Part shown: positions 41,847 to 50,785 of the stretch, piece after piece
How positions within the stretch are numbered: position 1 is the stretch's first letter
Layout of the letters: each line of letters begins with the position of its first letter
DNA from: Sulfuritalea hydrogenivorans sk43H
GTDB taxonomy: Bacteria; Pseudomonadota; Gammaproteobacteria; Burkholderiales; Rhodocyclaceae
DNA: 64,000 nt
Direction of reading: 5' to 3'
NCBI RefSeq assembly: GCF_000828635.1
Contig: NZ_AP012547.1
Location: 2,790,001-2,854,000, forward strand
The notes under the pieces: model-generated
Databases searched by the model: none
The model's input: the letters and a program-made list of their open reading frames with translations, nothing else
What the model was told of the DNA's origin: nothing
Translations under genes and position numbers: made by a program

Positions 41847-42347
41847 ATGTCCAAGAAATCCGTTCCTGCCGCTTCCGACACCGAAACACGCGCCACGTCC
41901 GAACATGCACCCGACCTCCGACTGTGGCTCCGCACCCTGGCTTGTACCAACCTGATCGAGAACCACATCCGTTCGCGCCTGCGCGCCGAGTTCGACATCA
42001 CCCTGCCGCGCTTCGATCTGATGGCCCAGCTTGAGCGCTCGCCGCAGGGCCTCAAGATGGGCGAGCTGTCCAAGCGCATGATGGTTACCGGTGGCAACGT
42101 GACCGGGATTACCGATCAACTGGTTGCCGAAGGGCTGGTGATCCGCGAAGACAGCCCGCGAGACAGACGTGCCTATATCGTGAAGCTCACCCCGGAGGGC
42201 CGTCGCAGCTTCCGCAAAATGGCCGAAGCCCACGAAAAATGGATAGTTGAGCTCTTCGGCGGAATGGACGAGAAACAGCGCAACCAGCTCTATGACTTGC
42301 TCGCCATCCTGAAAACAAGCGCCTCAAGGGTTTCCGGGAAAAAATAG
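41847..42347 (+). CDS. MarR family transcriptional regulator
   Basis: Protein of 166 aa with the winged-helix core LPRFDLMAQLERSPQGLKMGELSKRMMVTGGNVTGITDQLVAEGLVIREDSPRDRRAYIVKLTPEGRRSF (about 52-120) and dimerisation helices at both ends. D-x-R-D-R-R-A in the wing is the family hallmark. The N-terminal 25 residues are polar and probably disordered. Transcribed with no close downstream partner; ligand and targets are unknown. Confidence 0.92.
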   Translation: MSKKSVPAASDTETRATSEHAPDLRLWLRTLACTNLIENHIRSRLRAEFDITLPRFDLMAQLERSPQGLKMGELSKRMMVTGGNVTGITDQLVAEGLVIREDSPRDRRAYIVKLTPEGRRSFRKMAEAHEKWIVELFGGMDEKQRNQLYDLLAILKTSASRVSGKK

Positions 42348-42415
42348 GCGGCGCCAAGTCACTCAAGATTCAGGGAAGTTCTGCCGTACAATCTGTTCCG
42401 CATTCATCGCCCACC

Positions 42416-42856
42416 ATGAATATGAAACTAAGCTACGGTCTGATCCTGATTCTTCTGGCGCCCTTCCTCGCCGGCTGTGAACAGCTCGGCTTCGAAGACC
42501 CGGCCGCGGAGAAAGCCCGCGAAGAAGCCGAGGGCAAGGCCATTGGCGGAGGTTGCCGGCAGACCGGTCGCGCCCTGGAAGACTGCTACCAGATCAATCG
42601 CAGATTTCCGAAAGCAGCCATTTATGCCGGCTGGCGGGACATGGATGGCTACATGCGCGAAAACAAGATCGAGGAAATCAAACCGGATTTCCCGATGAAG
42701 CCACCTCCCGGAACAGGTCGACCACTGGAATCCGCCGAGGGCGCCGCCGAATCCGCACGGCCGGCGACTGGCGGCGAAGCCGCCAAGCCGGCCCAGGAAG
42801 CAAAGACGGCGGAAACCGCAGCCGCGCAAAATACCCGACCGGCGCCTGCTCGATAG
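42416..42856 (+). CDS. Putative lipoprotein
   Basis: Protein of 146 aa with a lipoprotein signal peptide ending in the lipobox LAGC (Cys at about 21). The mature part has two further cysteines (GGGCRQTGRALEDCYQINRRFPKAAIYAGWRDMDGYM), probably a disulfide, then an Ala/Pro/Glu-rich disordered tail. The N-terminal half may be a small conserved family of Rhodocyclales lipoproteins, but I cannot name it. Cellular role unknown. Confidence 0.75.
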   Translation: MNMKLSYGLILILLAPFLAGCEQLGFEDPAAEKAREEAEGKAIGGGCRQTGRALEDCYQINRRFPKAAIYAGWRDMDGYMRENKIEEIKPDFPMKPPPGTGRPLESAEGAAESARPATGGEAAKPAQEAKTAETAAAQNTRPAPAR

Positions 42857-42861
42857 AACCT

Positions 42862-42890
42862 CCTGATCCTGCGGCAGCCCGGAGATCAGG
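42862..42890. terminator. Possible hairpin between lipoprotein and aldo/keto reductase genes
   Basis: CCTGATC and GATCAGG form a 7-bp stem around a 15-base loop spanning the short convergent gap. There is no U-run, so terminator activity is uncertain. Confidence 0.35.
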
Positions 42891-43923
42891 GTGCGGGATT
42901 GAAGTACCGCAAGTGCAGTGCTTCGATCTCGTTCACGACCTCCTCAGGCAAGGTGCCGGTACAGCCGTCGATATCCTCGTGCAATTGCTCCATCGTGGTG
43001 GCGCCGATGATCGTGCTGTCGACAAAGGGCCGTGAAGCGACGAAGGCAAGGGCAAGGCGCGTCAAGCTGATTCCGTGCCGCCGTGCCAGATCGGCATATG
43101 CCGCCACCGCCGGCAGCACATTGATCTTCGAGTAGCGCTGACCAAATCCCGGAAACAGGGTCACGCGTCCGCTTGTCTGAGCGTCCGCAAGATATTTTCC
43201 CGACAGCAAACCGAAGGCCAGCGGCGAATATGCGAGCAGGCCGACATTCTCCCGAAAGCCGATTTCCGCCAGACCCGTTTCCCAGGTCCGGTTGAGCAGG
43301 CTGTACGCGTTCTGCACCGACACCACACGCGGCAGATTGCGTTCCTCCGCCAACCGCACGAATTGCATCACACCCCACGGCGTCTCGTTGGACAAGCCGA
43401 TGCAGCGCACCCGGCCTTCCTTGACCAGTTCCGCCAAAGCCTCCAGCGTTTCGGCCAGGGGCACGAAGTCGCGTTCCTTTTCCGGATCGAACTGGTACTG
43501 CCCGAAAAGTGGCGTATTGCGATCCGGCCAATGCAACTGGTACAGGTCCACATAGTCGGTTTGCAGGCGCCGGAGCGAGCCTTCGATCGCGGCGCGGATG
43601 TTCTTGCGATTGAACGCCAGTTCACCGTTCCTGATCCACTTCATGCCGCGCCCGGGGCCGCTGATCTTGGTGGCGAGAACGATCCTGTCGCGCGCCTGAC
43701 GTTTCAGCCAGGTGCCGATATAGGTTTCCGTCTTGCCGTAGCTTTCGGCATTGGGTGGCACCGAATACATCTCGGCGGTATCGATGAAATTGACGTCCCG
43801 CGCAAGCGCGAAATCGAGTTGCCGATGGGCATCGGCCTCGCTGTTCTGGGTACCGAACGTCATGGTACCGAGGCAGACGCGCGAAACCTTGAGATCGCTC
43901 CGGCCGAGCGTCGCATATTGCAT
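42886..43923 (-). CDS. Aldo/keto reductase, Tas-like
   Basis: Protein of 345 aa, NADPH-dependent (beta/alpha)8 barrel. The family tetrad is visible: Asp and Tyr in FIDTAEMYSVPP, Lys in VLATKISG, and His in DLYQLHWPDRNTPLFG. The latter, with LVKEGRVRCIGLSNETPWGVM, matches the Tas subgroup (YghZ/Tas-like). The C-terminal SKINVLPAVAAYADLARRHGISLTRLALAFV is also typical. Physiological substrate unknown. It is divergent from the alpha/beta hydrolase. Confidence 0.9.
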   Translation of the reverse strand: MQYATLGRSDLKVSRVCLGTMTFGTQNSEADAHRQLDFALARDVNFIDTAEMYSVPPNAESYGKTETYIGTWLKRQARDRIVLATKISGPGRGMKWIRNGELAFNRKNIRAAIEGSLRRLQTDYVDLYQLHWPDRNTPLFGQYQFDPEKERDFVPLAETLEALAELVKEGRVRCIGLSNETPWGVMQFVRLAEERNLPRVVSVQNAYSLLNRTWETGLAEIGFRENVGLLAYSPLAFGLLSGKYLADAQTSGRVTLFPGFGQRYSKINVLPAVAAYADLARRHGISLTRLALAFVASRPFVDSTIIGATTMEQLHEDIDGCTGTLPEEVVNEIEALHLRYFNPAP

Positions 43924-44005
43924 GGCCGCTGTTCCTTCCTGTTCCTGATGGCGCTATTCTATGGTGGCCGGAATGGATCGAACAAGACTGACCTGAGCCC
44001 AGTGC

Positions 44006-44854
44006 ATGCTTACCCCCGAACAACTTGACCGGGAATACAACGCCCGCGCTGCAATACCCGAGCATCCGCGGATATTCGAGCGGTGGCGTGCCGAGTCGCG
44101 CGCTGCCCGCGATCAACTGCGTTGCGAGACCGACTATCATTTCGGTCCATCGCCGGCCGAATCCCTCGACCTCTACCCCGCCGCCGCCCGCAACGCGCCA
44201 CTGCTGGTGTTTATCCATGGCGGCTACTGGCGCTCCCTCGACAAGCAGGATTTCTCCTTTCTCGCGCCGGCCTTCGTGCGCGCAGGCGTTGCCGTGGCGA
44301 TGCCCAACTACGACCTGGCCCCTGCCGCGTCGATCGAAAGCATGGTGCAGCAGATGCTGCGTGCCATGGCGTGGTTGTATCGCACGGTGCCGCAACTAGG
44401 CATTGATGCGCAACGCATCGTGGTCGCCGGGCATTCCGCCGGAGCCCATCTCGCCGCCATGATGCTGGCCGCCGACTGGCCGGCGTGGGCGCGTGACCTT
44501 CCGCCAGACCTGCTGAGCGGCGCGGTCTGCATATCCGGCATCTATGACCTGCAACCGCTGGTACGCGCCCCCTTCCTGCGGGCTGATCTCAAGCTCGACG
44601 ACGAAACCGCGCAACGGGTCAGTCCCGTTCGTTACCAACCCGGACTCGCCACTCCCTTGATCACCGCCGTCGGCGGCGACGAGAGCGGCGAGTTCCGGCG
44701 CCAGAACCGACTGATCCGTCAAGCCTGGCCACAGTGCTTCCACCGCGACCTGCCCCTCCCAGGCCGTCATCATCTGGCCAGTGTCGAGGCGCTGGGCGAG
44801 CCCGACCATCCATTGTTCCAAGCCACGCTGCACCTTCTAGGGAAAACACCATGA
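44006..44854 (+). CDS. Alpha/beta hydrolase
   Basis: Protein of 282 aa with the oxyanion-hole motif VFIHGGYWRSLDKQDFSFLAPAF and nucleophile elbow GHSAGAH; the acid and His are probably in GGDESGEFRRQ and PGRHHLASVE. The HGGYW type and EYNARAAIPEHPRIFERW N-terminus resemble esterases of the kynurenine-formamidase-like group. No tryptophan catabolism genes are nearby, so no specific reaction is claimed. The stop overlaps the next start (ATGA). Confidence 0.85.
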   Translation: MLTPEQLDREYNARAAIPEHPRIFERWRAESRAARDQLRCETDYHFGPSPAESLDLYPAAARNAPLLVFIHGGYWRSLDKQDFSFLAPAFVRAGVAVAMPNYDLAPAASIESMVQQMLRAMAWLYRTVPQLGIDAQRIVVAGHSAGAHLAAMMLAADWPAWARDLPPDLLSGAVCISGIYDLQPLVRAPFLRADLKLDDETAQRVSPVRYQPGLATPLITAVGGDESGEFRRQNRLIRQAWPQCFHRDLPLPGRHHLASVEALGEPDHPLFQATLHLLGKTP

Positions 44855-45558
44855 AAAAGCTTGCCGCCGTTCTGCTGGTTCTCGCCGTCATCGTCGCTGC
44901 CGGAGTGTTCTGGCTTTCCGGCAACATCGACGGCCTGATTAAAGCCGCGATAGCCAGCTACGGCAGTGCGATGACGCAAGCAACGGTCAGCGTCGACGCG
45001 GTAAGGATTGCCCCCGCCGACGGCAAGGGCACGATCAGCAACATCCAGATCGGCAATCCGGCAGGCTTCAAGACGGCCTACGCAATGAAGGTGGGCCAGA
45101 TCGACGTCGACATCGACATCGCTTCGGTTGCCCGAGATGTCGTCGTGATCCGTCGTATTGCCATCAACGCGCCCGATGTGATTTACGAAAAGGGCGATGC
45201 GATGACCAACTTCGATGCGATCCAGAAGAACATTGCAAGCTACCTCGGCCCCACCGACGGCAAGAAGGACGACAAAGGCAAGAAACTCATTGTCGAAGAA
45301 CTCACCATCCGCGACGCCAGGGCCCAGGCCAGTGCGGCCTTCATGAACGGCAAGACGGTCAACGTGCCCTTGCCTGACATCACCCTGAAGAATCTCGGCA
45401 AGGCCAAGGGCGGCATCACCGCCGGCGAACTGGGGCAGGAAGTGGCCGGTGCGCTGAAAGCCAAACTGACGGGCGCGGTAAGCTTCGACCGGCTGATGAA
45501 ATCGACGGGCGAGGCCCTCGACAAGGCAGGCGCTGCCGTCAAGGGCCTGTTCAAGTAA
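44851..45558 (+). CDS. AsmA-like envelope protein
   Basis: Protein of 235 aa with an N-terminal membrane anchor or uncleaved signal (KLAAVLLVLAVIVAAGVFWL) and a beta-rich periplasmic domain (SVDAVRIAPADGKGTISNIQIGNPAGFKTAYAMKVGQIDVDIDI), the pattern of AsmA/DUF748-type proteins. It is much shorter than AsmA or TamB. A helical C-terminus (FDRLMKSTGEALDKAGAAVKGLF) follows. Translationally coupled to the hydrolase by a 4-base overlap. A link to envelope lipid handling is inference. Confidence 0.7.
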   Translation: MKKLAAVLLVLAVIVAAGVFWLSGNIDGLIKAAIASYGSAMTQATVSVDAVRIAPADGKGTISNIQIGNPAGFKTAYAMKVGQIDVDIDIASVARDVVVIRRIAINAPDVIYEKGDAMTNFDAIQKNIASYLGPTDGKKDDKGKKLIVEELTIRDARAQASAAFMNGKTVNVPLPDITLKNLGKAKGGITAGELGQEVAGALKAKLTGAVSFDRLMKSTGEALDKAGAAVKGLFK

Positions 45559-45597
45559 GCCGCGCGCCCTGCTATCCCGGACAGCGCTACCGCACGG

Positions 45598-47328
45598 TCA
45601 GGCAGCCATGCGGGACAGATAGGCTCCCGCATCGGCCGCTGGCAGAGGTTTGCTGAACAAGTAGCCCTGGGCGTCCTCGCAACCGAGGCCGGCGAGGAAT
45701 TCGAGATGCTGAAGCGTCTCGACACCCTCGGCAATGACAATCATGTCGAAGCTGTGGGCCATCGCCACCACGGCGCGCGTGATCGCCGCGTCGCCCGAGT
45801 CGGTGGTTATGTTGCGCACGAAAGACTGGTCCACCTTCAAGGCATCGAGCGGAAAGCGCTTGAGATAGGACAGCGAGGAATAACCGGTACCGAAATCGTC
45901 CATGGCCAATGCGATGCCGAGCTTCTTCAGCGCGGTCAACATCGTCACGGTGCGCTCAAGACCCTGCATGGCGATGCTCTCCGTGATCTCCAGCTCGAGC
46001 GATCCCGGAGGCAATCCGGACTCGGCGAGCGCCGCATTCACCGTATCGAGAAGTTGGTCGTCGGCAAACTGGCGCGCCGAAAGATTGACCGCCATGCGCA
46101 AGGGGCCGTGGCCGGCGTCCCGCCATGCCTTCGCCTGATGGCAGGCTTCCCGCAGCGCCCAGGCGCCCATGTCCACAATGACTCCGCTCTCCTCGGCAAT
46201 GGGAATGAATTCCACCGGCGAGACGAATCCAAGCTCGGGGTGCTGCCAGCGCATCAGCGCCTCGAAGCCGATGACACGACGGCTGGCAATATCGACTTGC
46301 GCCTGATAGTGCAGACTGAGTTCCCCGCGCTCCAGTACCTTGTGCAGTTCGTTGTGCAGGCGCAGGCGCCGAGTCGCGCGATCGTTCATTTCGGCTGAAA
46401 AGAAACTCAGGCTTCCCGGTCCGCCCTCCTGTGCCTGGTGCAGGGCCGCATCGGCATTGCGCAGCAGGTCCTCGGGCGCACTGCCGGGCTCGAACAGCGC
46501 GACACCGGCACAGGCCTTGAGAAACAGCTGGTGCTCTTCGGTCTGGTATGGGCGTTCCACCGTCTCCAGCAGCTCGCGGCATAGCGCATCGAGGTAGGCA
46601 TCGTCGCCAAAGCCTTCCAGCAGTATCGCGAACTGGTCGCCGGAGACGCGCCCGACGCCGTCGAATTCACTGACAAACACGGCCTGATTGACCTTGCGAA
46701 ACAGCCGATCGGCAACCTGACGCAATACCGCGTCGCCGATTTCATGGCCGAGCGAATCATTGACCTGGCTGAGCCCGTCGAGACCAAGCATGATCAGCGC
46801 CAGACGCGAATTGCTGCGCTGCGCCTGATGGCTGGCGGCCCGCACGCGCTCGAGCATCAGCCTGCGATTCGGCAGGTTGGTCAGCGCATCGAAATGGACC
46901 AGGCGCTGCGCCTCGGCCTGCAGCCGCTGCGCCGCCTGGCCTTCCGTGGCACGCCTCGCCAGGCGGGCATGCACGGCGGCGAGCAGTTCATCGCGCTGGA
47001 AAGGCTTGACCAGATAATCGTCGGCACCGAGGTTCATGCCCTTGCGCAAATCGCTGCGATCCGCCCGTGCGGTGAGGAACACGAAAGGAATCGAAGACGT
47101 CAGCGGATCGTCGCGCACTGCCTGCAGCAGGCCGTGGCCATCCAGCACCGGCATCATCACATCCGACAGGATCAGTGCCGGCAAATGCTCCCGTACCAGT
47201 GCCAGTGCCTCCTTGCCATTGGCTGCGGCAGCGACATCGAAGCCTTCTATCTTGAGCATCCGCGCCAGGTTCTCGCGAATTGCATCCTCGTCTTCGGCAA
47301 TGACTATTCTCACTCGTTCGGCGCTCAC
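45598..47328 (-). CDS. Response regulator with degenerate GGDEF and EAL domains
   Basis: Protein of 576 aa. REC domain (1-120) with acidic ED pair, phosphoacceptor Asp56 in LSDVMMPVLDG and DDYLVKPF lysine. GGDEF domain (about 150-315): the active-site motif reads VSGDQFAIL, so cyclase activity is probably lost. EAL domain (about 325-570): FEALMRW, ELEITES, DDFGTGYSSLSYL, KVDQSFVRN and IAEGVET are intact, predicting c-di-GMP phosphodiesterase activity. GTG start 4 bases after the stop of the upstream response regulator. Probably the output of the adjacent histidine kinase. Confidence 0.9.
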   Translation of the reverse strand: MSAERVRIVIAEDEDAIRENLARMLKIEGFDVAAAANGKEALALVREHLPALILSDVMMPVLDGHGLLQAVRDDPLTSSIPFVFLTARADRSDLRKGMNLGADDYLVKPFQRDELLAAVHARLARRATEGQAAQRLQAEAQRLVHFDALTNLPNRRLMLERVRAASHQAQRSNSRLALIMLGLDGLSQVNDSLGHEIGDAVLRQVADRLFRKVNQAVFVSEFDGVGRVSGDQFAILLEGFGDDAYLDALCRELLETVERPYQTEEHQLFLKACAGVALFEPGSAPEDLLRNADAALHQAQEGGPGSLSFFSAEMNDRATRRLRLHNELHKVLERGELSLHYQAQVDIASRRVIGFEALMRWQHPELGFVSPVEFIPIAEESGVIVDMGAWALREACHQAKAWRDAGHGPLRMAVNLSARQFADDQLLDTVNAALAESGLPPGSLELEITESIAMQGLERTVTMLTALKKLGIALAMDDFGTGYSSLSYLKRFPLDALKVDQSFVRNITTDSGDAAITRAVVAMAHSFDMIVIAEGVETLQHLEFLAGLGCEDAQGYLFSKPLPAADAGAYLSRMAA

Positions 47329-47332
47329 GATC

Positions 47333-47725
47333 TCATCCCTGTCCCTTGCCCGCCGCCAGCTTCTGCTCGACGATGGCGCCCAGCACCGCCAGACTGAAAG
47401 GCTTGGTGACGTATTCGTTGGCGCCCAGCAGAAAACCGACACGCGCGTCTTCCATGTCGGCGCTGGCGGTAAGGAATACCAGGGGCACGCCTGCCGTCGC
47501 GGGCTCGGCGCGCAGCCGGGCGAGAACGCCGAAACCGTCAATGCCCGGCATCATCAGGTCGCACAGGACCAGGTCGGGCGGCGAGCGCAATGCAGCCTGT
47601 ATTCCGCTCTCGCCATCTTCCGCCTCGCTCGGCAGGTAGCCCTCGAGCTTCAGGAAGCGCACGACGTTCTCACGCACGGCGGCCTCATCATCGATTACCA
47701 GAATCCGGTAGCGTCGCTGGGTCAT
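47333..47725 (-). CDS. Single-domain response regulator
   Basis: Protein of 130 aa, REC domain only: RILVIDDEAAVRENVVRFLKLEGY, phosphoacceptor Asp56 in LVLCDLMMPGIDGFG, VFLTASAD and NEYVTKPF. It lies between the EAL regulator and the decayed regulator remnant, and its ATG overlaps the remnant's terminal TGA as ATGA. That suggests it was once coupled to an intact upstream receiver gene. A longer open frame upstream is the shifted frame of the remnant. Confidence 0.9.
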   Translation of the reverse strand: MTQRRYRILVIDDEAAVRENVVRFLKLEGYLPSEAEDGESGIQAALRSPPDLVLCDLMMPGIDGFGVLARLRAEPATAGVPLVFLTASADMEDARVGFLLGANEYVTKPFSLAVLGAIVEQKLAAGKGQG

Positions 47726-47920
47726 TTCGGGTCTCCCAAACGGCGGCGAATCAGCGCCGCCAGCAGTGGCAAATTGAAAAAACTGGTGACTCGTCGGCAT
47801 CCTGTCGGCGACCGTGCCGACCGTTTTCCACCTCAATCACCGCATACCCCTCCAGGCGAAGGAGGCGATACGGCGTGTCGCGAATCGGGCTTCACCCTCG
47901 ATGACCGGGATGTTTGCCAT
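47722..47920 (-). pseudogene. Decayed response-regulator remnant
   Basis: Starts at an ATG with GGAGG 7 bases upstream, 1 base after the histidine kinase stop. Frame 1 gives MANIPVIEGEA; one missing C then shifts to a frame reading PIRDTPYRLLRLEGYAVIEV and ENGRHG, a receiver N-terminal half. After a further shift and loss of the middle of the domain (roughly 60 residues), a third frame gives VTSFFNLPLLAALIRRRLGDPK and a stop that overlaps the next gene's ATG. The phosphoacceptor region is gone. Confidence 0.7.
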
Positions 47921-47921
47921 T

Positions 47922-50561
47922 TCAAACCTCCACACGCGGCAGGCGCACGGAAAACCGCGTTCCCTCGCCGACCATGCTCTCGACTTCCATGGTTCCGCCA
48001 TGCAATTCCACCGCCCGCTTGACGATCGCCAAGCCAAGCCCGGTCCCGGAAATATTCCTCACATTCCCCGCGCGATGGAAGGTCTCGAACAATCGCGGCA
48101 TGTCTTCGGCCGGAATGCCGATGCCCCGGTCGGCAACGATGAGCACAATATCCCCGCCATCGCCGAAAACCTCAAGGCAGACCCGGCCATCCGCCGGCGA
48201 GTATTTGAATGCGTTGCCAATCAGGTTGCCCAGAATGTGCCGCAACAGTTTCTCATCCAGCATCAGCTCCATCTCGGCGGGCGAGAATCGCGTATCAAGA
48301 CGCTGAGCCGCTGAACCATCGGCATTCGCCGCCCGCGCCGCTTCGGTGGCCAGCGCAAGGCATAGCGCATTAAGTTTGCAAGGGACTGGCGCGAACTCGA
48401 GATTGCCGGAATCGGCACGGCCGATCATGAGGACCGCATCCAGCATCTTCGTCATGCGTGCCACCGCGCTCTCGATACCGCCGAGCATTTCGAGCTTTTC
48501 CTCGGCGGGCAAGCGCTCACTGTAGTAACGCAACAGTTGCGCGGAGGAAAGGATGGTGGCCAGCGGTGTACGGAATTCATGCGAGGTCATTGAAACGAAC
48601 TGATTCTTCAGCTCACTTAGTTCCACCTGCTGCGCCAGGGCACGACGGATGTCTTCTTCCGCCTGGCGCCGCTTCGTCACATCGACGAACGTCCAGATGG
48701 TGCCGCGCGCCATGTCCCTGACGTCAACTGTCGTGCCGAACAGCTGGATCCAGATCAGTCCGCCGTCCTTGCGCCGCATCTGGCACTCGGTGGCATAGGA
48801 TTCGCCGCGCGCCAGCACCGGGTAGGCTTCCGCGCCGACTTTCTTCCAGGAAGCTTCGTCGGGAAAATGGATGCGGCTCGACACCCCGAGCAGTTCCTTG
48901 TCGCTGAAACCCATCATCTCGGCAAAGGTGCGATTGACCCACTGATGATGTCGATCGACCGACAGGGTAATGCCGATCTGGGTGCTCTGCAGAATCGCAT
49001 CCTGCTCGGCGGTTTTGCTGCGCAGCGCGGCCTCAAGCTTCTTGCGCCGATTGATATCGAGCACCACCCAGACCGTACCCTGTCCCATATCGTGCTGATT
49101 GACAGCGCGACCGGACAGGTGAACCCAGAACAACGCACCATCGGCTCTGCGCATCTGCAATTCGCCGTCAAAGGCCCGTCCGTCGCGGACCGCGGCAGAA
49201 ACCTCGGCGCCGATGCGCAGATACTCCTCGCGTGACGGGTAATACGCTTCCAGCGACTCTCCGATTGGCAATTCCCGATCCAGCGCAAATATCTGCTGCA
49301 TGGCGCTGTTTGCCCAGCGGACGCGCCCTTTCGGGTCGAGAAAGGCAATACCCATCACCGACGTCTCAAGTATCGTCTCGCGCTCTGCAAGCGCGCGCTG
49401 CAAATTGCCCTCGAGTTGTCGCTGCCGGGTGATGTCATGGATGAAGGCCAGCGTCGCCGGCAATCCTTCCCACTCCACCCGCACCGTACTGCCTTCGACC
49501 CAGACTGTTTCGCTGCTCTTGTTGCGCAGGCGGAAGCTCACCACCTGCTGCGAGCCGGACCCCATCTGCACATGCCGGCGCGCGACACCTGCCATCAACT
49601 CTCGATCAGCCGGCTCCACGCATTCGAGGAAGCTCGGCAAAGTCAGCATTTCCTCGCGACTGAAGCCCACCATATCGAGGATACGCGGATTGGCCAGGCA
49701 GACGCGATTGCTGCGGACGATGACGATGCCCACCGGAGCGCCTTCAATCAGGCTGCGGTAGCGCGCCTCGGAGCGGCGCAGTGCTTCCTCCGCCTCCTTG
49801 CGCCGGGTGATGTCGGACACGAAGGACAGGGTGGCCGGCGCACCATCCCAGGCAATGAGCACGGCCGCCAGTTCCACCCAAACCATCCTTCCGCCGGGTG
49901 TAACGATGCGAAATTCGTAGCGTGGCTCGATTTCCTCTCCACGTTGCCGACGCTGGTGACGGTCAAGCACCTTGGCGCGATCGGCTTCGTGTATCAGCGG
50001 CACGAACTCCAGGCCGACAATCTCATCGGGCCGAAAGCCGGTAATTTCCAGCGCCGCCGGATTGGCGAAACGAAACCGGCCGTCCTGCACCACGATGATG
50101 CCAATGCTCACGTTCTCGATCACCTGCCGGTAGCGTTCCTCCGAACGCCGCAGTGCCTGATCGGTGCGATCGAACTCGGCCATCTGCTGATATTGTCTGG
50201 CAATGCGCGCCTCGATGTCGGTAAAGGTCAGCAGCGCACAACGACTGCCATTGCCAGGGGAAATGACCCTGGCGTCGACCTGGACCATCACGAACCCACC
50301 GTTCTTGCAGCCCAGGCGCCACTCGCCGACTTCTTGCGGCGTACCGGAAAGGACCGCGGTCAGGAATTCTTCAGGTTGCTCCGCGATCTCGGGCGGAGCG
50401 GCCAGTTGCCAGGGCTGGTCCTGCAACTCCGGCGCCGTTCGGCCGAGCATGCGGCAGAATGCCGAATTGAACCGCAGCAGGCGTCCATCCGCGGCAATGA
50501 TGCAGGCGCCAATGCCCATCGCTTCAAATGCCGCGCCCAGCAGTTCATCAGCGTTGCCCAT
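47922..50561 (-). CDS. Multi-PAS sensor histidine kinase
   Basis: Protein of about 879 aa, no membrane segments, so probably cytosolic. Five PAS/PAC units fill about 5-640; repeated DITRRKEAEEALRRSE-type joints are visible. HisKA follows (FVSMTSHEFRTPL, His at about 656), then HATPase_c with HILGNLIGNAFKYSP, DRGIGIPAEDMPRLFETFHRAGN and SGTGLGLAIVKRAVELHGG. No receiver domain is fused. The downstream receiver genes are its probable partners. A TTG 5 codons upstream is an alternative start. One PAS loop (KKVGAEA) includes a 12-base partial copy of the dispersed repeat. Confidence 0.92.
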   Translation of the reverse strand: MGNADELLGAAFEAMGIGACIIAADGRLLRFNSAFCRMLGRTAPELQDQPWQLAAPPEIAEQPEEFLTAVLSGTPQEVGEWRLGCKNGGFVMVQVDARVISPGNGSRCALLTFTDIEARIARQYQQMAEFDRTDQALRRSEERYRQVIENVSIGIIVVQDGRFRFANPAALEITGFRPDEIVGLEFVPLIHEADRAKVLDRHQRRQRGEEIEPRYEFRIVTPGGRMVWVELAAVLIAWDGAPATLSFVSDITRRKEAEEALRRSEARYRSLIEGAPVGIVIVRSNRVCLANPRILDMVGFSREEMLTLPSFLECVEPADRELMAGVARRHVQMGSGSQQVVSFRLRNKSSETVWVEGSTVRVEWEGLPATLAFIHDITRQRQLEGNLQRALAERETILETSVMGIAFLDPKGRVRWANSAMQQIFALDRELPIGESLEAYYPSREEYLRIGAEVSAAVRDGRAFDGELQMRRADGALFWVHLSGRAVNQHDMGQGTVWVVLDINRRKKLEAALRSKTAEQDAILQSTQIGITLSVDRHHQWVNRTFAEMMGFSDKELLGVSSRIHFPDEASWKKVGAEAYPVLARGESYATECQMRRKDGGLIWIQLFGTTVDVRDMARGTIWTFVDVTKRRQAEEDIRRALAQQVELSELKNQFVSMTSHEFRTPLATILSSAQLLRYYSERLPAEEKLEMLGGIESAVARMTKMLDAVLMIGRADSGNLEFAPVPCKLNALCLALATEAARAANADGSAAQRLDTRFSPAEMELMLDEKLLRHILGNLIGNAFKYSPADGRVCLEVFGDGGDIVLIVADRGIGIPAEDMPRLFETFHRAGNVRNISGTGLGLAIVKRAVELHGGTMEVESMVGEGTRFSVRLPRVEV

Positions 50562-50740
50562 GGTTGCCCCGGTCAAATCGTCAGCCGCACACCGCCAGCG
50601 ATTCTATCAGCATATTCAGACAGTGAATCCACCACGCCCGTCTCGGCAAGGACCGGGTGTAATACAATACGGCCCACGCGCGCCCTGCCGGTTGGCGCCC
50701 GATCCGGCATTTCGCCGCACATTCCTCAAGCGCTTCGCCG

Positions 50741-50780
50741 CCTGAACCGGTTCCCCGCGAGGGGCAGGCCGATTCAGGAG
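50741..50780 (+). promoter_or_regulatory. Hairpin over helicase ribosome-binding site
   Basis: CCTGAACCGG pairs with CCGATTCAGG (9 of 10 pairs), with an inner CCCC/GGGG stem. The last AGG of the 3' arm is part of the AGGAG that serves the TTG start at 50786. The structure could limit translation initiation until melted, for example by temperature or by the helicase itself. Confidence 0.5.
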
Positions 50781-50785
50781 TTCAT

